NCBI GenBank assembly: GCA_038524795.1
Contig: JBCBIJ010000001.1
Location: 248,001 to 312,000, forward strand
Length of the DNA stretch: 64,000 bases
Source: CALBPI01 sp038524795
GTDB taxonomy: Bacteria; Pseudomonadota; Gammaproteobacteria; Steroidobacterales; Woeseiaceae
Direction of reading: 5' to 3'
Under the pieces are notes generated by a model, which worked only from the letters and a program-made list of their open reading frames with translations, did not search any database and was not told where the DNA came from. The position numbers were made by a program, and so were the translations under genes. This document shows positions 17,687 through 25,574 of the stretch, one piece after another (the first letter of the stretch is position 1; every line of letters starts with the position of its first letter).

Positions 17687-18061
17687 CTAGGGTGCTGCCG
17701 TAGTGCGCCGTTCGCGGTATTCGGCAAGCCGCGCGCGCAACCAGTCGCCCGAAGCGACCGCTGGCGCGGCCGGGCAGTCCATCTGGTAGGCCTTGCGGCT
17801 CATGGAGCTCTTGCTGGCAAGCCGCTCGATGAAGTTCTCAGCTGTGGTGGCGTACTTGCGACCGCGGCGATATTTCAGACGCAGGTGGGCTTCGGCGGCT
17901 TGCGCATCGTGTTTCTTGCCATTGCGCACGAAGGTGCAACCGCTCTCACCCACGGCTGAAATGAGGAACTCGATTTCGGCGGCGGTTTCCGGCGTCTCCG
18001 CAGTCGCGACGACCGACCAAAGCAGTGCCGCGGCGAGGACTGCTAGCTTGCGGAAAGCCAT
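17687..18061 (-). CDS. DUF5329-type small secreted protein
   Basis: A 124-residue protein with a signal peptide (MAFRKLAVLAAALLWSVVATAE). The mature part shows the pattern of DUF5329: EIEFLISAVGESGCTFVRNG, AHLRLKYRRGRKY, ENFIERLASKSSMS and YQMDCP. The two Cys residues in SGCTF and MDCP could form a disulfide bond. It overlaps the upstream phosphodiesterase-fold gene by 19 bp, so it is the second gene of a two-gene operon. Family function is unknown; periplasmic location is inferred. Confidence 0.78.
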   Translation of the reverse strand: MAFRKLAVLAAALLWSVVATAETPETAAEIEFLISAVGESGCTFVRNGKKHDAQAAEAHLRLKYRRGRKYATTAENFIERLASKSSMSRKAYQMDCPAAPAVASGDWLRARLAEYRERRTTAAP

Positions 18062-18924
18062 ACGCGCATCGGGTTGTGGTCGGAAGCCCGCGTGTCGATG
18101 GTTGTGGCGTCGATGACATCAAGTCCACGCACGTAAACGTGATCCAGTGGATTGCCGAGGAAGCGTTTACGAACGTCGGTGCGAAACGGTACGGCTTCCA
18201 GGTCGTGCGCGTCGACGAGCGCCTGCACGCGGTCCAGGCGCGCCCGTCTCCAGGTATTGAAGTCACCCGTAAGGATTACAGGGCCTTCGTGCTGCGCCAC
18301 GACCGTGCGGACTTGTTCGAGCTGCCGATCGAACGCGGCCAAGCCCAGCGAAAAGTTGACGACGTGGACATTGACCACAAGCAGTGTCTCCGCGCGGTCG
18401 ATTAGCGCGTACTCGGTGGCCAGCGTGGCTTTCGGCGAGCGGAGCCAGGGTTCGCGCGCCTGCATGTTGCACTGCACGAGGTGTGCTGCATCGCTCAGTG
18501 TCATCACACCCGTAGGCGTGTTGCGCGACATCCAGCCAGGCGCAAAAGCGTGATAGAGATCCGATTCGAGATCGCGCCAGCCCGCACTGGCCAGTGGGGC
18601 CTCCTGCAACGTCACAAGATCCGCGCCCGCGGTCAGCATTTCGAGCTGATCTCGCCAGTCACTGTGGCTGCCCTTCTTGATGTTCCAGTTCACGAGCGCA
18701 ATGCGATCGGGGTCGAGCGCGGCATCGCGAGTTTCCGGAGCGGCCGCCCAACCCGTGCGGCAGGCACTCGAGGCATTGGCCATAAGGGCCGTCGGCGCGT
18801 GCACGGCGATCTGTGGCGTCGGCGTCGTGACGGTGGCACAGCCGCTCGCGAGCATCACGGTTGCCGCGAGTGCGGCGCCGCTGCGGGTCAGGCACGACCA
18901 AAGTCTGTCGGGGCGAGAATTCAT
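18043..18924 (-). CDS. endonuclease/exonuclease/phosphatase-fold lipoprotein
   Basis: A 293-residue protein with a lipobox MLASGC (Cys about residue 29). The EEP fold is recognisable from VNWNIKKGSHSDW (Asn near strand 1), DLVTLQEAPLAS (metal-binding Glu), NVHVVNFSLGLAAFDRQLEQ, VILTGDFNTWRRAR (GDFN) and the C-terminal ASDHNPMRVWL (SDH). All expected metal and catalytic residues are present, so it should be an active Mg-dependent nuclease or phosphodiesterase on the periplasmic side. The substrate cannot be told from sequence. It is first in the operon with DUF5329 and is divergent from the dioxygenase gene, sharing a 92-bp intergenic region with a palindromic operator. Confidence 0.85.
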   Translation of the reverse strand: MNSRPDRLWSCLTRSGAALAATVMLASGCATVTTPTPQIAVHAPTALMANASSACRTGWAAAPETRDAALDPDRIALVNWNIKKGSHSDWRDQLEMLTAGADLVTLQEAPLASAGWRDLESDLYHAFAPGWMSRNTPTGVMTLSDAAHLVQCNMQAREPWLRSPKATLATEYALIDRAETLLVVNVHVVNFSLGLAAFDRQLEQVRTVVAQHEGPVILTGDFNTWRRARLDRVQALVDAHDLEAVPFRTDVRKRFLGNPLDHVYVRGLDVIDATTIDTRASDHNPMRVWLSAS

Positions 18925-18984
18925 GCGTTGGGGAGTATACCCGTGAGCCCTAAACGCTTGCGCTCAGAGACCAGGACGATTAAA

Positions 18985-19003
18985 TTGAGTTGAACTCAAC
19001 TCA
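18985..19003. promoter_or_regulatory. palindromic operator, probably for the downstream TetR regulator
   Basis: Two overlapping perfect inverted repeats: TTGAGTT-G-AACTCAA at 18985-18999 and GAGTTGA-AC-TCAACTC at 18987-19002. The site ends 13 bp before the dioxygenase ATG, just ahead of its AGGA ribosome-binding site, where a bound repressor would block expression. The TetR gene is the second gene of that operon, so autoregulation is likely. The divergent EEP gene could also be affected. Confidence 0.7.
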
Positions 19004-19016
19004 GGATACTATCTCA

Positions 19017-19883
19017 ATGAACAAGCCGCTCAGCTGGACACGTCGCGGCGGCGAGCGCGCGGGCGACCTGGCCGGCACCTACCGTTTCACACACAGCGAC
19101 GCAGCAAGCCAGGTGCCAGAAGAGGTGGTACGCGCGGACCTGGAAGCCGTTGAACAACAGGGCTACGTCATCATCGAGGGCTTGCTCAGCGCCCAACAAC
19201 TCGACACGATCCGCGCGGCGACCGCCCCGCTGCTCAACAGCCCGGGGCGCAACGACTTTGAGGGCCTTAAGACCCAGCGCGTTTATGCCGTCCTGGCCAA
19301 GACGCGCGCGCTCGATCGGCTGGTCGACCACCCGCGCATCCTTGCGCTGCTCGACCAGCTCTTCATGCCCAACTACCTGCTGTCGCAGCTACAAATCATC
19401 AACCTTCTGCCCGGCGAGACCTCGCAGGCACTGCATTTCGACGATGCGTTCTACCCGGTGCCGCGGCCCCGGCCACCCTTGGGCGCTGCCACGGTCTGGG
19501 CTATCGACGACTTCACGGCCGACAACGGCGCCACATCGATCGTGCCCGGCTCACACGCCTGGGACGACGCGCGCGGCCCCAAGGCCGACGAAGTCATTCC
19601 GGCCGTCATGCCCGCGGGCTCGGTCGTGTTCTACCCGGGCACGTTCTGGCACGGTGGCGGTGCCAACGGCACCGACGCCAATCGACTGGCCGTAACCTGC
19701 CAGTACTGCGAACCTTGGGTGCGCACCCAGGAAAACTACTTTCTGGGTACGCCGCTTGAAGTCGTCGCTGAGGTGTCCGAGGACATCCGCCGCATGCTCG
19801 GATTCTCCATCCACCCGCCGTTCATCGGCATGGTCAACGGCATGCACCCGAAACGGCTGCTCGAAGGGCTGACCGACGCGTGA
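19017..19883 (+). CDS. phytanoyl-CoA dioxygenase (PhyH) family oxygenase
   Basis: A 288-residue Fe(II)/2-oxoglutarate-dependent oxygenase from ATG 19017; an in-frame TTG at 18990 lies inside the operator and is rejected. LHFDDAFYPV provides the HxD iron ligands and FWHGGGANGTDANRLAV the distal His and 2-oxoglutarate-binding Arg. ATVWAIDDFTADNGATSIVP followed by GSHAWDD is typical of the family. These enzymes hydroxylate small molecules or acyl-CoA; the substrate is unknown. The next gene, a TetR repressor, overlaps it by 4 bp, suggesting that the repressor's ligand is the oxygenase substrate or product. Confidence 0.9.
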   Translation: MNKPLSWTRRGGERAGDLAGTYRFTHSDAASQVPEEVVRADLEAVEQQGYVIIEGLLSAQQLDTIRAATAPLLNSPGRNDFEGLKTQRVYAVLAKTRALDRLVDHPRILALLDQLFMPNYLLSQLQIINLLPGETSQALHFDDAFYPVPRPRPPLGAATVWAIDDFTADNGATSIVPGSHAWDDARGPKADEVIPAVMPAGSVVFYPGTFWHGGGANGTDANRLAVTCQYCEPWVRTQENYFLGTPLEVVAEVSEDIRRMLGFSIHPPFIGMVNGMHPKRLLEGLTDA

Positions 19884-20473
19884 GCGCCCGCCCCGCAAAG
19901 TCACCACGCCGCGCTGGCACCCGCGCGCAGCTGCTTGCGGCTGCCCGAGCCGAGCTTATTGAGGGCAACGGCGACCTTGAAGTTGCGCGCGTCGCCAGGC
20001 GCGCGGGCGTGTCCGCCGGACTCACCTACTACCACTTCAAAAACAAATCGGGCCTGCTCAACGCCCTCGTGCGCGCGTTCTACGCCACGCTCGACGACAC
20101 CGTAACCGCCGTGCCCTTCAAGGGTGCAACTTGGGCGCTTCGGGAACAGGCGCGCGTCAACGCCATGGTCGCGTTCTTCTACCGCGACCCCGTCGCACTG
20201 CTCGTCGCAACGCGACTTCGAACCGACCCGGCGTTCGCCGCGGACGAGGCGGATCGGCAGGAGCGGCTCAACCAGCTGGGTGCCAGCAATATCCGGCAGG
20301 CCCAGAGAGACGGTGAGATCGACGCCGACCTTGACCCTCTGTTGCTCGTCTCGATGCTGCTGGCCGGTGTCATGGCGGGTGTGCAAATCGCCCTGGGCCA
20401 GAACCTCCCGCTAGAGTCCGCGCAGCGAGAGATCTGGTCGTTCGTGGCGCGCGCCGCGGGTGTCCCGGAATAG
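19880..20473 (+). CDS. TetR/AcrR family transcriptional regulator
   Basis: A 197-residue regulator starting at a GTG that overlaps the dioxygenase TGA. The N-terminal helix-turn-helix is clear: TRAQLLAAARAELIEGNG, VARVARRAGVSAGLTYYHFK and NKSGLLNALV (residues about 15-60). The C-terminal half is helical and would bind an effector. Being co-transcribed with a single oxygenase gene and having a perfect palindrome at the operon promoter, it is most simply an autorepressor that senses a substrate of the oxygenase. Confidence 0.93.
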   Translation: MSARPAKSPRRAGTRAQLLAAARAELIEGNGDLEVARVARRAGVSAGLTYYHFKNKSGLLNALVRAFYATLDDTVTAVPFKGATWALREQARVNAMVAFFYRDPVALLVATRLRTDPAFAADEADRQERLNQLGASNIRQAQRDGEIDADLDPLLLVSMLLAGVMAGVQIALGQNLPLESAQREIWSFVARAAGVPE

Positions 20474-20480
20474 AGAGGGC

Positions 20481-20906
20481 CTAGCTCAATCTGTGGCGCA
20501 GCGCCGACATGCCGCGCCACCAACTGACATAAGCAAAGAAGCCCGAGATCAAAAAGTTGATCATCGTCTCCACATCGATGGGCCGGCCGAGGTTGTCACC
20601 CAACATCATCGCCCTGGGCGCCACGCTCAAGATCAGAGACACGATCGTGACGAGGCCCTCGACCGCGCCAATAAACATGCTCAAGTCGGGACGCCACTGG
20701 ATTGCCGCGGCGCAGACCAGGCAAATCACGTAATAAGCCGTGCGCCAGCCCGGCGCGGCATCAAGAAAAGCGAGCCGAACGTTGATGTGCAGCCCGACGT
20801 CGAGGGCAACGAACAGAAACGTGGCCAGGTAGTATCCGAGCAGGAGCCGATAGGTCGATTCGTTGTGCATAAACACTGTGGGGCATTCGCTGAATACAGG
20901 CCGCAT
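20481..20906 (-). CDS. small multi-spanning inner membrane protein of unknown function
   Basis: From ATG 20906 the product has 141 residues; ATG 20870 (MHNESTYRLLLGYYLATF) is an equally good start with 129 residues. The open frame extends to 21020, but that part overlaps the Zur-like box and the divergent MerC gene and is rejected. Three or four hydrophobic segments are visible (YYLATFLFVALDVGL, AYYVICLVCAAAIQW, GLVTIVSLILSVAP, INFLISGFFAYVSWW). No family is recognised. It is divergent from the zinc operon with the palindrome next to its start, so it may also respond to zinc; that is inference. Confidence 0.55.
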   Translation of the reverse strand: MRPVFSECPTVFMHNESTYRLLLGYYLATFLFVALDVGLHINVRLAFLDAAPGWRTAYYVICLVCAAAIQWRPDLSMFIGAVEGLVTIVSLILSVAPRAMMLGDNLGRPIDVETMINFLISGFFAYVSWWRGMSALRHRLS

Positions 20907-20907
20907 T

Positions 20908-20920
20908 GTTATACTATAAC
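20908..20920. promoter_or_regulatory. putative Zur box upstream of the MerC/ABC zinc operon
   Basis: GTTATA-C-TATAAC is a perfect 6-1-6 palindrome and fits the gammaproteobacterial Zur core as I remember it (TGTTATAnTATAACA). It sits 62 bp before the MerC-domain gene and immediately beside the start of the divergent membrane protein gene. Two related sites occur at 30443-30456 and 60461-60472, both before zinc-related genes. Confidence 0.72.
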
Positions 20921-20982
20921 GTCCACTGGCCGCGCTTCCTGGCGCTGCCAGCGCCCCCCCAGCCGTCACCAGACGCAAGAGC

Positions 20983-21405
20983 ATGAACTCGAGACGCCCC
21001 CCCACACCGGACGCAGCCACGGCCAGCGTTGTTGACCTCTACGCGGCCAGCATCGCGATGCTGTGTCTCGCGCACTGTCTGGCATTACCGCTGCTCGTCT
21101 CGTCATTGTCGCTGGCCGTGCCGTTTGCGGAAAACGAACTCGTTCACAAAGCGCTTGTGCTTATTGCCGCGCCCGCTACGTTCCTGGCCATCTACGCTGA
21201 CGCGAAGATTCCGGGTCGACGCGTCTTCATCGGCGCTGCGATACTGGGCCTCGGATTGCTGATGGCGGGCGCCTTCGTACCGGCGCTCGAGGCTTATGAA
21301 GAACCCGTCACGGTGGCCGGCTCGGTCACACTGGCAGCAGCACACATCTGGCGCGCCCTCGACGTTCGGGCCAAGCGCCGCCGTCCCGTCGTCGACGCCA
21401 CCTGA
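20983..21405 (+). CDS. MerC-domain small membrane protein
   Basis: A 140-residue membrane protein with about four helices. AASIAMLCLAHCLALPLLVS contains the Cys-x-x-x-Cys-type pair and HCLALP signature of MerC-domain proteins (PF03203). MerC itself carries mercury, but stand-alone MerC-like proteins are often found beside metal-regulated genes. As first gene after a Zur-like box and ahead of an ABC transporter, a role in zinc handling at the inner membrane is the likeliest reading. The start is ATG 20983. The operon continues into the ATPase gene after 43 bp. Confidence 0.8.
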   Translation: MNSRRPPTPDAATASVVDLYAASIAMLCLAHCLALPLLVSSLSLAVPFAENELVHKALVLIAAPATFLAIYADAKIPGRRVFIGAAILGLGLLMAGAFVPALEAYEEPVTVAGSVTLAAAHIWRALDVRAKRRRPVVDAT

Positions 21406-21448
21406 GTCCGATCCCGCCGGACCGTAACGAAAGACAACGCCCTGAGAT

Positions 21449-22093
21449 ATGAACGCCGTTGAAGTCGAAGATCTACGATTCGCGTACGGCGACGAGCTGA
21501 CGGTCGACGTCAGCAAATTTGCCCTGGAACCGGGGCAAAGCGTCGCCGTCATTGGTCCCTCCGGCTGCGGCAAGACCAGCTTCCTGCACTTGCTGGCCGG
21601 GCTGCTGCGGCCCCAGTCCGGATCGGTTCGGTTGCTGGGGCAAGACCTTGCCGAGCTGCGGGGCGCCAGCATGGATCGATTCCGTGGTAAGAACTTAGGT
21701 CTCGTGCTGCAGCGCTTTCACCTGATCAAGGCACTGACGGTTCGCGAAAACGTGCTGCTGGCGGACAAGTTGGCACGGGCCAAAGCCGGCGGCGACACCG
21801 TGGACACGTTGCTCAAGCGGCTCAACATCGACGCCGTGGCGCAGCACAAACCCTCGATGCTCAGCCAAGGCCAGGCGCAACGCGCGGCGATCGCGCGCGC
21901 GCTCGTGCACAAGCCGCCCATCGTCATGGCAGACGAGCCGACGTCGGCGCTCGACGACGAACACGCGGCCGAGGCGATCGGCCTGCTCCGCGACGCGGTG
22001 TCGGAGGCCGGCGCCACGCTTATCGTTGTCACACACGACCAGCGCGTTCGCGGCATGCTGGACCGCGACTTCGACTTTGGGGCGTCCGCATGA
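21449..22093 (+). CDS. ABC transporter ATP-binding protein (LolD/MacB type)
   Basis: A 214-residue ATPase with Walker A GPSGCGKTS, Q-loop around GLVLQRFHLIKALT, signature LSQGQAQRAAIARALVH, Walker B IVMADEPTSALDDE and switch His in IVVTHDQRV. Its size and motifs are those of the ATPases that pair with FtsX-like permeases (MacB, LolCDE type) and not classical importers. It overlaps the permease gene as ATGA. In this context it energises the permease with the His-rich insert. Function of this transporter type under zinc starvation is known only in outline. Confidence 0.95.
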   Translation: MNAVEVEDLRFAYGDELTVDVSKFALEPGQSVAVIGPSGCGKTSFLHLLAGLLRPQSGSVRLLGQDLAELRGASMDRFRGKNLGLVLQRFHLIKALTVRENVLLADKLARAKAGGDTVDTLLKRLNIDAVAQHKPSMLSQGQAQRAAIARALVHKPPIVMADEPTSALDDEHAAEAIGLLRDAVSEAGATLIVVTHDQRVRGMLDRDFDFGASA

Positions 22094-23520
22094 GCTGGCT
22101 TCGACTGGCACTGGCCAATCTGGGGCTGTCGCGGCTGACGTCAGCGGTCAACGTACTGCTGATGGCACTGGGCACAGCGAGCATTGTGCTGTTACTGCTT
22201 GTGGGCAATCAGTTGTCAGACACCATGTCGCGCGACGCGCGCGGCATCGACCTCGTGCTTGGCGCCAAGGGCAGCCCCGTACAACTCGTGCTTTCTGCGG
22301 TCTATCACGCCGACGTGCCGACGGGGAACATCGACCTGGCCGAGGCAGAACGCTGGGCTGAAGATCCGCGTATCGCGAACGCCATCCCACTCTCTCTGGG
22401 TGACAGCTTCCGCGGCTTCCGCATCGTTGGCACCACCCCGGCGTACGGCGCGCTTTACAACGCCGAGATCGCGAATGGTCGGTGGTGGTCGGGTTCCATG
22501 GAGGCTGTCGTTGGCGCAACCGCAGCCTCCGCCGCCGGTCTCGAGGTCGGCTCGACCTTTGCGGGCGCCCACGGCTTCACGGACGGGGGTCACAGCCACG
22601 ACAGCGCCCTCTATCGCGTTGTGGGCGTTTTGGATCGCACAGGCTCGGTCCTCGACCGACTCGTTTTGACCTCGCTGGACAGCGTTTGGGACTTGCACGA
22701 GCCCGCGACGTCGACCGCCCGGTCCAAAGCCGACGATGAGCATGATCACGACGAGCACGACCATGAGGACGAGCACGGCGACGAACATGATCACGACGAG
22801 CATGCGGACGAGCACGGCGACGAGCATGGCAACGAGCACGACCACGAGGGCGAGCACGGCGACGAACATGATCGCGACGAACATGGCGACGAGCACGACC
22901 ACGAGGGCGAGCACGGCGACGAACACGATCATGACGAGCACGACCATGACGCGCATGGCCACAGCGATGAAGATCGCGAGATCACGGCCATGCTGCTCAG
23001 TTACCAGTCGCCCGTGTCCGCGGTGTCCTTGCCGCGCCAGATCAACACGACGAGCAACCTCGTCGCTGCGGCGCCTGCGGTGGAAGTCACGCGCGTGCTG
23101 CAACTCATCGGCGTGGGCCTCGATGGCCTGCGCGCCTTCGCCTGGATCCTGATCGTCTCGGCCGGGCTCTCGATCTTCGCGGCGCTTTACGGCTCCCTGC
23201 GCACCCGCCGCGGCGACATCGCCATGCTGCGTTGCCTGGGCGCCACCCGCTGGGAACTCTTCTTCGCTTTGTTGCTCGAAGGATTACTGTTGACCCTGAT
23301 GGGCATCCTGCTCGGACTTTTGGCAGGTCATGTCATGGTCGAGGTGCTGGGCGGCTGGCTGGAACAGTCGCGCGGCGTCTCCTTCACCGGCCTGATCTGG
23401 CTGCCCGTGGAAACGGCGCTGATTGCAGGATTGCTCGCCGTCGGCGTCGCCGCAGCAGCGATACCAGCTATTCAGGCGTACCGCACGGATGTGGCGAAGA
23501 CACTCGCGGAGGCACCATGA
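22090..23520 (+). CDS. FtsX-like ABC permease with a large His/Asp/Glu-rich periplasmic insert
   Basis: A 476-residue permease. One membrane helix lies near residues 17-37, then a periplasmic domain of MacB type (VVGATAASAAGLEVGSTFAG), then three C-terminal helices of the FtsX domain (about residues 345-470, with RRGDIAMLRCLGATRWELFF). Inside the periplasmic domain, about residues 217-296 are an almost pure His/Asp/Glu tract with repeats such as EHDHEGEHGDEHD. The tract should bind many zinc ions. Without it the protein has normal FtsX-permease length. The gene overlaps its neighbours by 4 bp on both sides, so ATPase, permease and the DUF3299-like protein are one complex or pathway. Confidence 0.92.
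   Translation: MSWLRLALANLGLSRLTSAVNVLLMALGTASIVLLLLVGNQLSDTMSRDARGIDLVLGAKGSPVQLVLSAVYHADVPTGNIDLAEAERWAEDPRIANAIPLSLGDSFRGFRIVGTTPAYGALYNAEIANGRWWSGSMEAVVGATAASAAGLEVGSTFAGAHGFTDGGHSHDSALYRVVGVLDRTGSVLDRLVLTSLDSVWDLHEPATSTARSKADDEHDHDEHDHEDEHGDEHDHDEHADEHGDEHGNEHDHEGEHGDEHDRDEHGDEHDHEGEHGDEHDHDEHDHDAHGHSDEDREITAMLLSYQSPVSAVSLPRQINTTSNLVAAAPAVEVTRVLQLIGVGLDGLRAFAWILIVSAGLSIFAALYGSLRTRRGDIAMLRCLGATRWELFFALLLEGLLLTLMGILLGLLAGHVMVEVLGGWLEQSRGVSFTGLIWLPVETALIAGLLAVGVAAAAIPAIQAYRTDVAKTLAEAP
22736..22977 (+). repeat. tandem-repeat DNA encoding the His-rich tract
   Basis: The tract consists of imperfect GAGCACGAC/GGCGAC-type units. One 35-bp stretch is exactly duplicated at 22834-22868 and 22891-22925, 57 bp apart and in frame. 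Such DNA can expand or contract in multiples of three, changing metal-binding capacity. Confidence 0.85.
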
Positions 23521-24413
23521 CACCCCACGTATTGAGAGGCCTGGCCACAGCTCTCGTTTTGGCAGGCATTGCCGCTGCCAACCTTGCCGCGCAGGTCAAG
23601 GTGATCAATGGCGGTCTCACCGACGATGAACTCGCTGCTCAGCCCGAGAACGGCGGCTCTTATGAGGAAGCCAAAGCACCGGTTCGATTCAAGGATGCAG
23701 ACGAGCTGGTACTGACACCGCTAGCCCGTGGCGGCTATTCCGACATTCAGGGTCGCCTGGTCATCGACGTCATCGAGAACGACAACGCCTTTCTGGCCGT
23801 TCGAATCGAAACCCCGGAAGGTGCGCCCGTGAGCGGCGCCCGTGCGACCACCTCGCTTAAGGGGACGAGTCTTGTCGTCGACTCTTCGGAGGCGCTGCTG
23901 ACCATTAGTGACGACTACGGGATTGTCGAAATCGTGGTGCTCGCGGGCCAGATGGGGCTAGACGTTCTGACCGTCCAGGTCGGCGATGCGAAGACAGAAG
24001 TCGTGCTCAACGTGCTCAGTCTGGCGGCCGCCGGTATGCCGGCGCTACCCGAAGTCGAGAGCGGCATCCCGTGGTCCGATTTGATGCAGGCTCGAGTGCG
24101 TTATGAGGGCGGCAGTATCGCAGCCGACTTCCCAAACGTGATCTCGGAGCGCGCGGGCGAAACCGTACGCATCGCGGGCTTCATGACGCCATTGCAGGCG
24201 GAGAACTCCCAACGCTGGTTTCTGCTGACCTCAAGCCCACCGCACTGCTACTTCGATATCCCGGGCGGCCCCGCGGGCACGGTCGAAGTCTTGGCGCCCG
24301 AAGGCATTGAAGTCTCCTGGGAACCGATCATCGTCGAAGGCCGGTTCGAGCCCATCGAGCTCGGCAAAGGTGCCGTTTACAAACTCCACGACGCCAAGCG
24401 CGTGGAGCTTTGA
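23517..24413 (+). CDS. DUF3299-like periplasmic protein of the zinc operon
   Basis: A 298-residue protein from ATG 23517 (ATGA overlap with the permease), with a signal peptide ending near ANLAAQ. The C-terminal third contains ETVRIAGFMTPLQAENSQRW, FLLTSSPPHCYFDIPGGPAG and WEPIIVEGRFEPI, matching the DUF3299 pattern GYMVPL / FLLVPYxGxCxHxPPP. The HC pair and neighbouring acidic residues could bind a metal. The first part has no clear homologue to my eye. DUF3299 genes accompany FtsX-type ABC transporters in zinc-controlled operons of other gammaproteobacteria, as far as I recall. Its TGA lies 1 bp from the stop of the convergent CobW gene. Confidence 0.75.
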   Translation: MTPHVLRGLATALVLAGIAAANLAAQVKVINGGLTDDELAAQPENGGSYEEAKAPVRFKDADELVLTPLARGGYSDIQGRLVIDVIENDNAFLAVRIETPEGAPVSGARATTSLKGTSLVVDSSEALLTISDDYGIVEIVVLAGQMGLDVLTVQVGDAKTEVVLNVLSLAAAGMPALPEVESGIPWSDLMQARVRYEGGSIAADFPNVISERAGETVRIAGFMTPLQAENSQRWFLLTSSPPHCYFDIPGGPAGTVEVLAPEGIEVSWEPIIVEGRFEPIELGKGAVYKLHDAKRVEL

Positions 24414-24414
24414 C

Positions 24415-25548
24415 TTAAGCCGAGTCCAGCACCGCCGCACGTTCCTCGCCGCTAACGCCCGTCAGCTGCGCATTCTCGACATGGCTCGTTACAAATGAGA
24501 GCGCCTCCAGCAAATCGGACTGCTCGAGATCGCGGACGATAAAAACGACCCGCGAGCGCCGGTCTTCACCGGGCCAGGCTTCTAGGATCTCGGGCGGGTG
24601 CCAGATGTGCTGAACACCATGAATGACCATGGGCACATCGAGTTCCGAGACATTGAGAATTCCTTTGACGCGCAACAGGTCGCTGCCACGCAGTCGCGCC
24701 AGGTGATCGAACCAGGCATCGAACACCCTCGCAGACCGCGGTGTGTCAAAACTCATGCTGATTGATCGAATCCGAGAGTTATGCCGGTTCGGATCATGCC
24801 CATGACCGTCGTGGTGATGATGGTGGTGATGACCATGGCTGTGGCTGTGGCTGTGGCTGTGGTCAGCGTGGGCTTCCTCGGCGAGCCACGCCTGAACCGA
24901 CGCGCCCTTCTGGTCGGGATTGAAGGTGGCAGTACCCTGCAACAACTCAGCCAGCGCGGCGTCGGCCAATGACTCGTGCACGGGTGCTGCGGGGTTAAGC
25001 GCGCGAACCCGAGACTGTGTCTCAGCGAATTGGTCAGCCGACGCGAGATCCGCCTTGGTGAGCACGATCGCATCCGCGACGGCCACCTGCTTCTCGGCCT
25101 CGGGCTGCGCGGCCAGCGTGCCGGGCCCATTGACGGCGTCTACAACCGTCACGATCTGGCGCAGCGCATAGCGCTTTGCGATGGCGGGATCAGCCAGGAA
25201 GGTCTGAACAATGGGCGCCGGGTCGGCAAGCCCCGTGGTCTCAATGATGACCCGGTCAAACCAGCGCTCGCCGCCGCGCGAGTAACGCCAGCGTGCGTCT
25301 TTCAGGGTCTTGCTCAGATCGCCGCGAATCGTGCAGCACAGGCAACCGTTGAACAGCTCGACGACGCCAGATTCGACATCGGCGTGCGCAACCAGGTCAT
25401 GGTCGACCCCGATCGAACCGAACTCGTTGATGATCACCAGCGCGCGCTTGGCGACAGGGTCGTGTAGCACGCGGTTGAGCAGCGTGCTCTTGCCGGCACC
25501 CAGGAAGCCGGTCAGGACGGTGACGGGAATTCGCTTGTTCGTATTCAC
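24415..25548 (-). CDS. CobW/COG0523 GTPase with poly-His linker (putative zinc chaperone)
   Basis: From GTG 25548 the product has 377 residues; the open frame extends to 25740 but that part overlaps the PhoD gene. LTGFLGAGKSTLLNRVL is Walker A, INEFGSIGVDHDLV follows, CLCCTIRGD is the CxCC metal motif, and LTKADL the guanine motif. A linker at about 255-290 is almost all His (HSHSHSHSHGHHHHHHH). The C-terminal CobW domain contains LLRVKGILNV. COG0523 proteins insert or allocate metals using GTP; the CxCC motif and His tract favour zinc. It lies 26 bp downstream of phoD-like gene and convergent with the zinc ABC operon. Confidence 0.92.
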   Translation of the reverse strand: MNTNKRIPVTVLTGFLGAGKSTLLNRVLHDPVAKRALVIINEFGSIGVDHDLVAHADVESGVVELFNGCLCCTIRGDLSKTLKDARWRYSRGGERWFDRVIIETTGLADPAPIVQTFLADPAIAKRYALRQIVTVVDAVNGPGTLAAQPEAEKQVAVADAIVLTKADLASADQFAETQSRVRALNPAAPVHESLADAALAELLQGTATFNPDQKGASVQAWLAEEAHADHSHSHSHSHGHHHHHHHDGHGHDPNRHNSRIRSISMSFDTPRSARVFDAWFDHLARLRGSDLLRVKGILNVSELDVPMVIHGVQHIWHPPEILEAWPGEDRRSRVVFIVRDLEQSDLLEALSFVTSHVENAQLTGVSGEERAAVLDSA

Positions 25549-25574
25549 GGGGCTACGGCCTCTCTCGGAAGTCC

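Noticed and set aside
17485..17727. 80-residue minus-strand ORF in the MBOAT upstream gap
   Set aside because: Its sequence has no family features, overlaps hairpins and runs into the DUF5329 gene; more likely a structured non-coding element.
20907..21020. N-terminal extension of the small membrane protein to 179 residues
   Set aside because: It would overlap the Zur-like box and the divergent MerC coding start; ATG 20906 or 20870 is preferable.
22736..22977. CRISPR or satellite array
   Set aside because: The repeats are in frame and encode a His-rich tract inside a permease with intact flanking domains.
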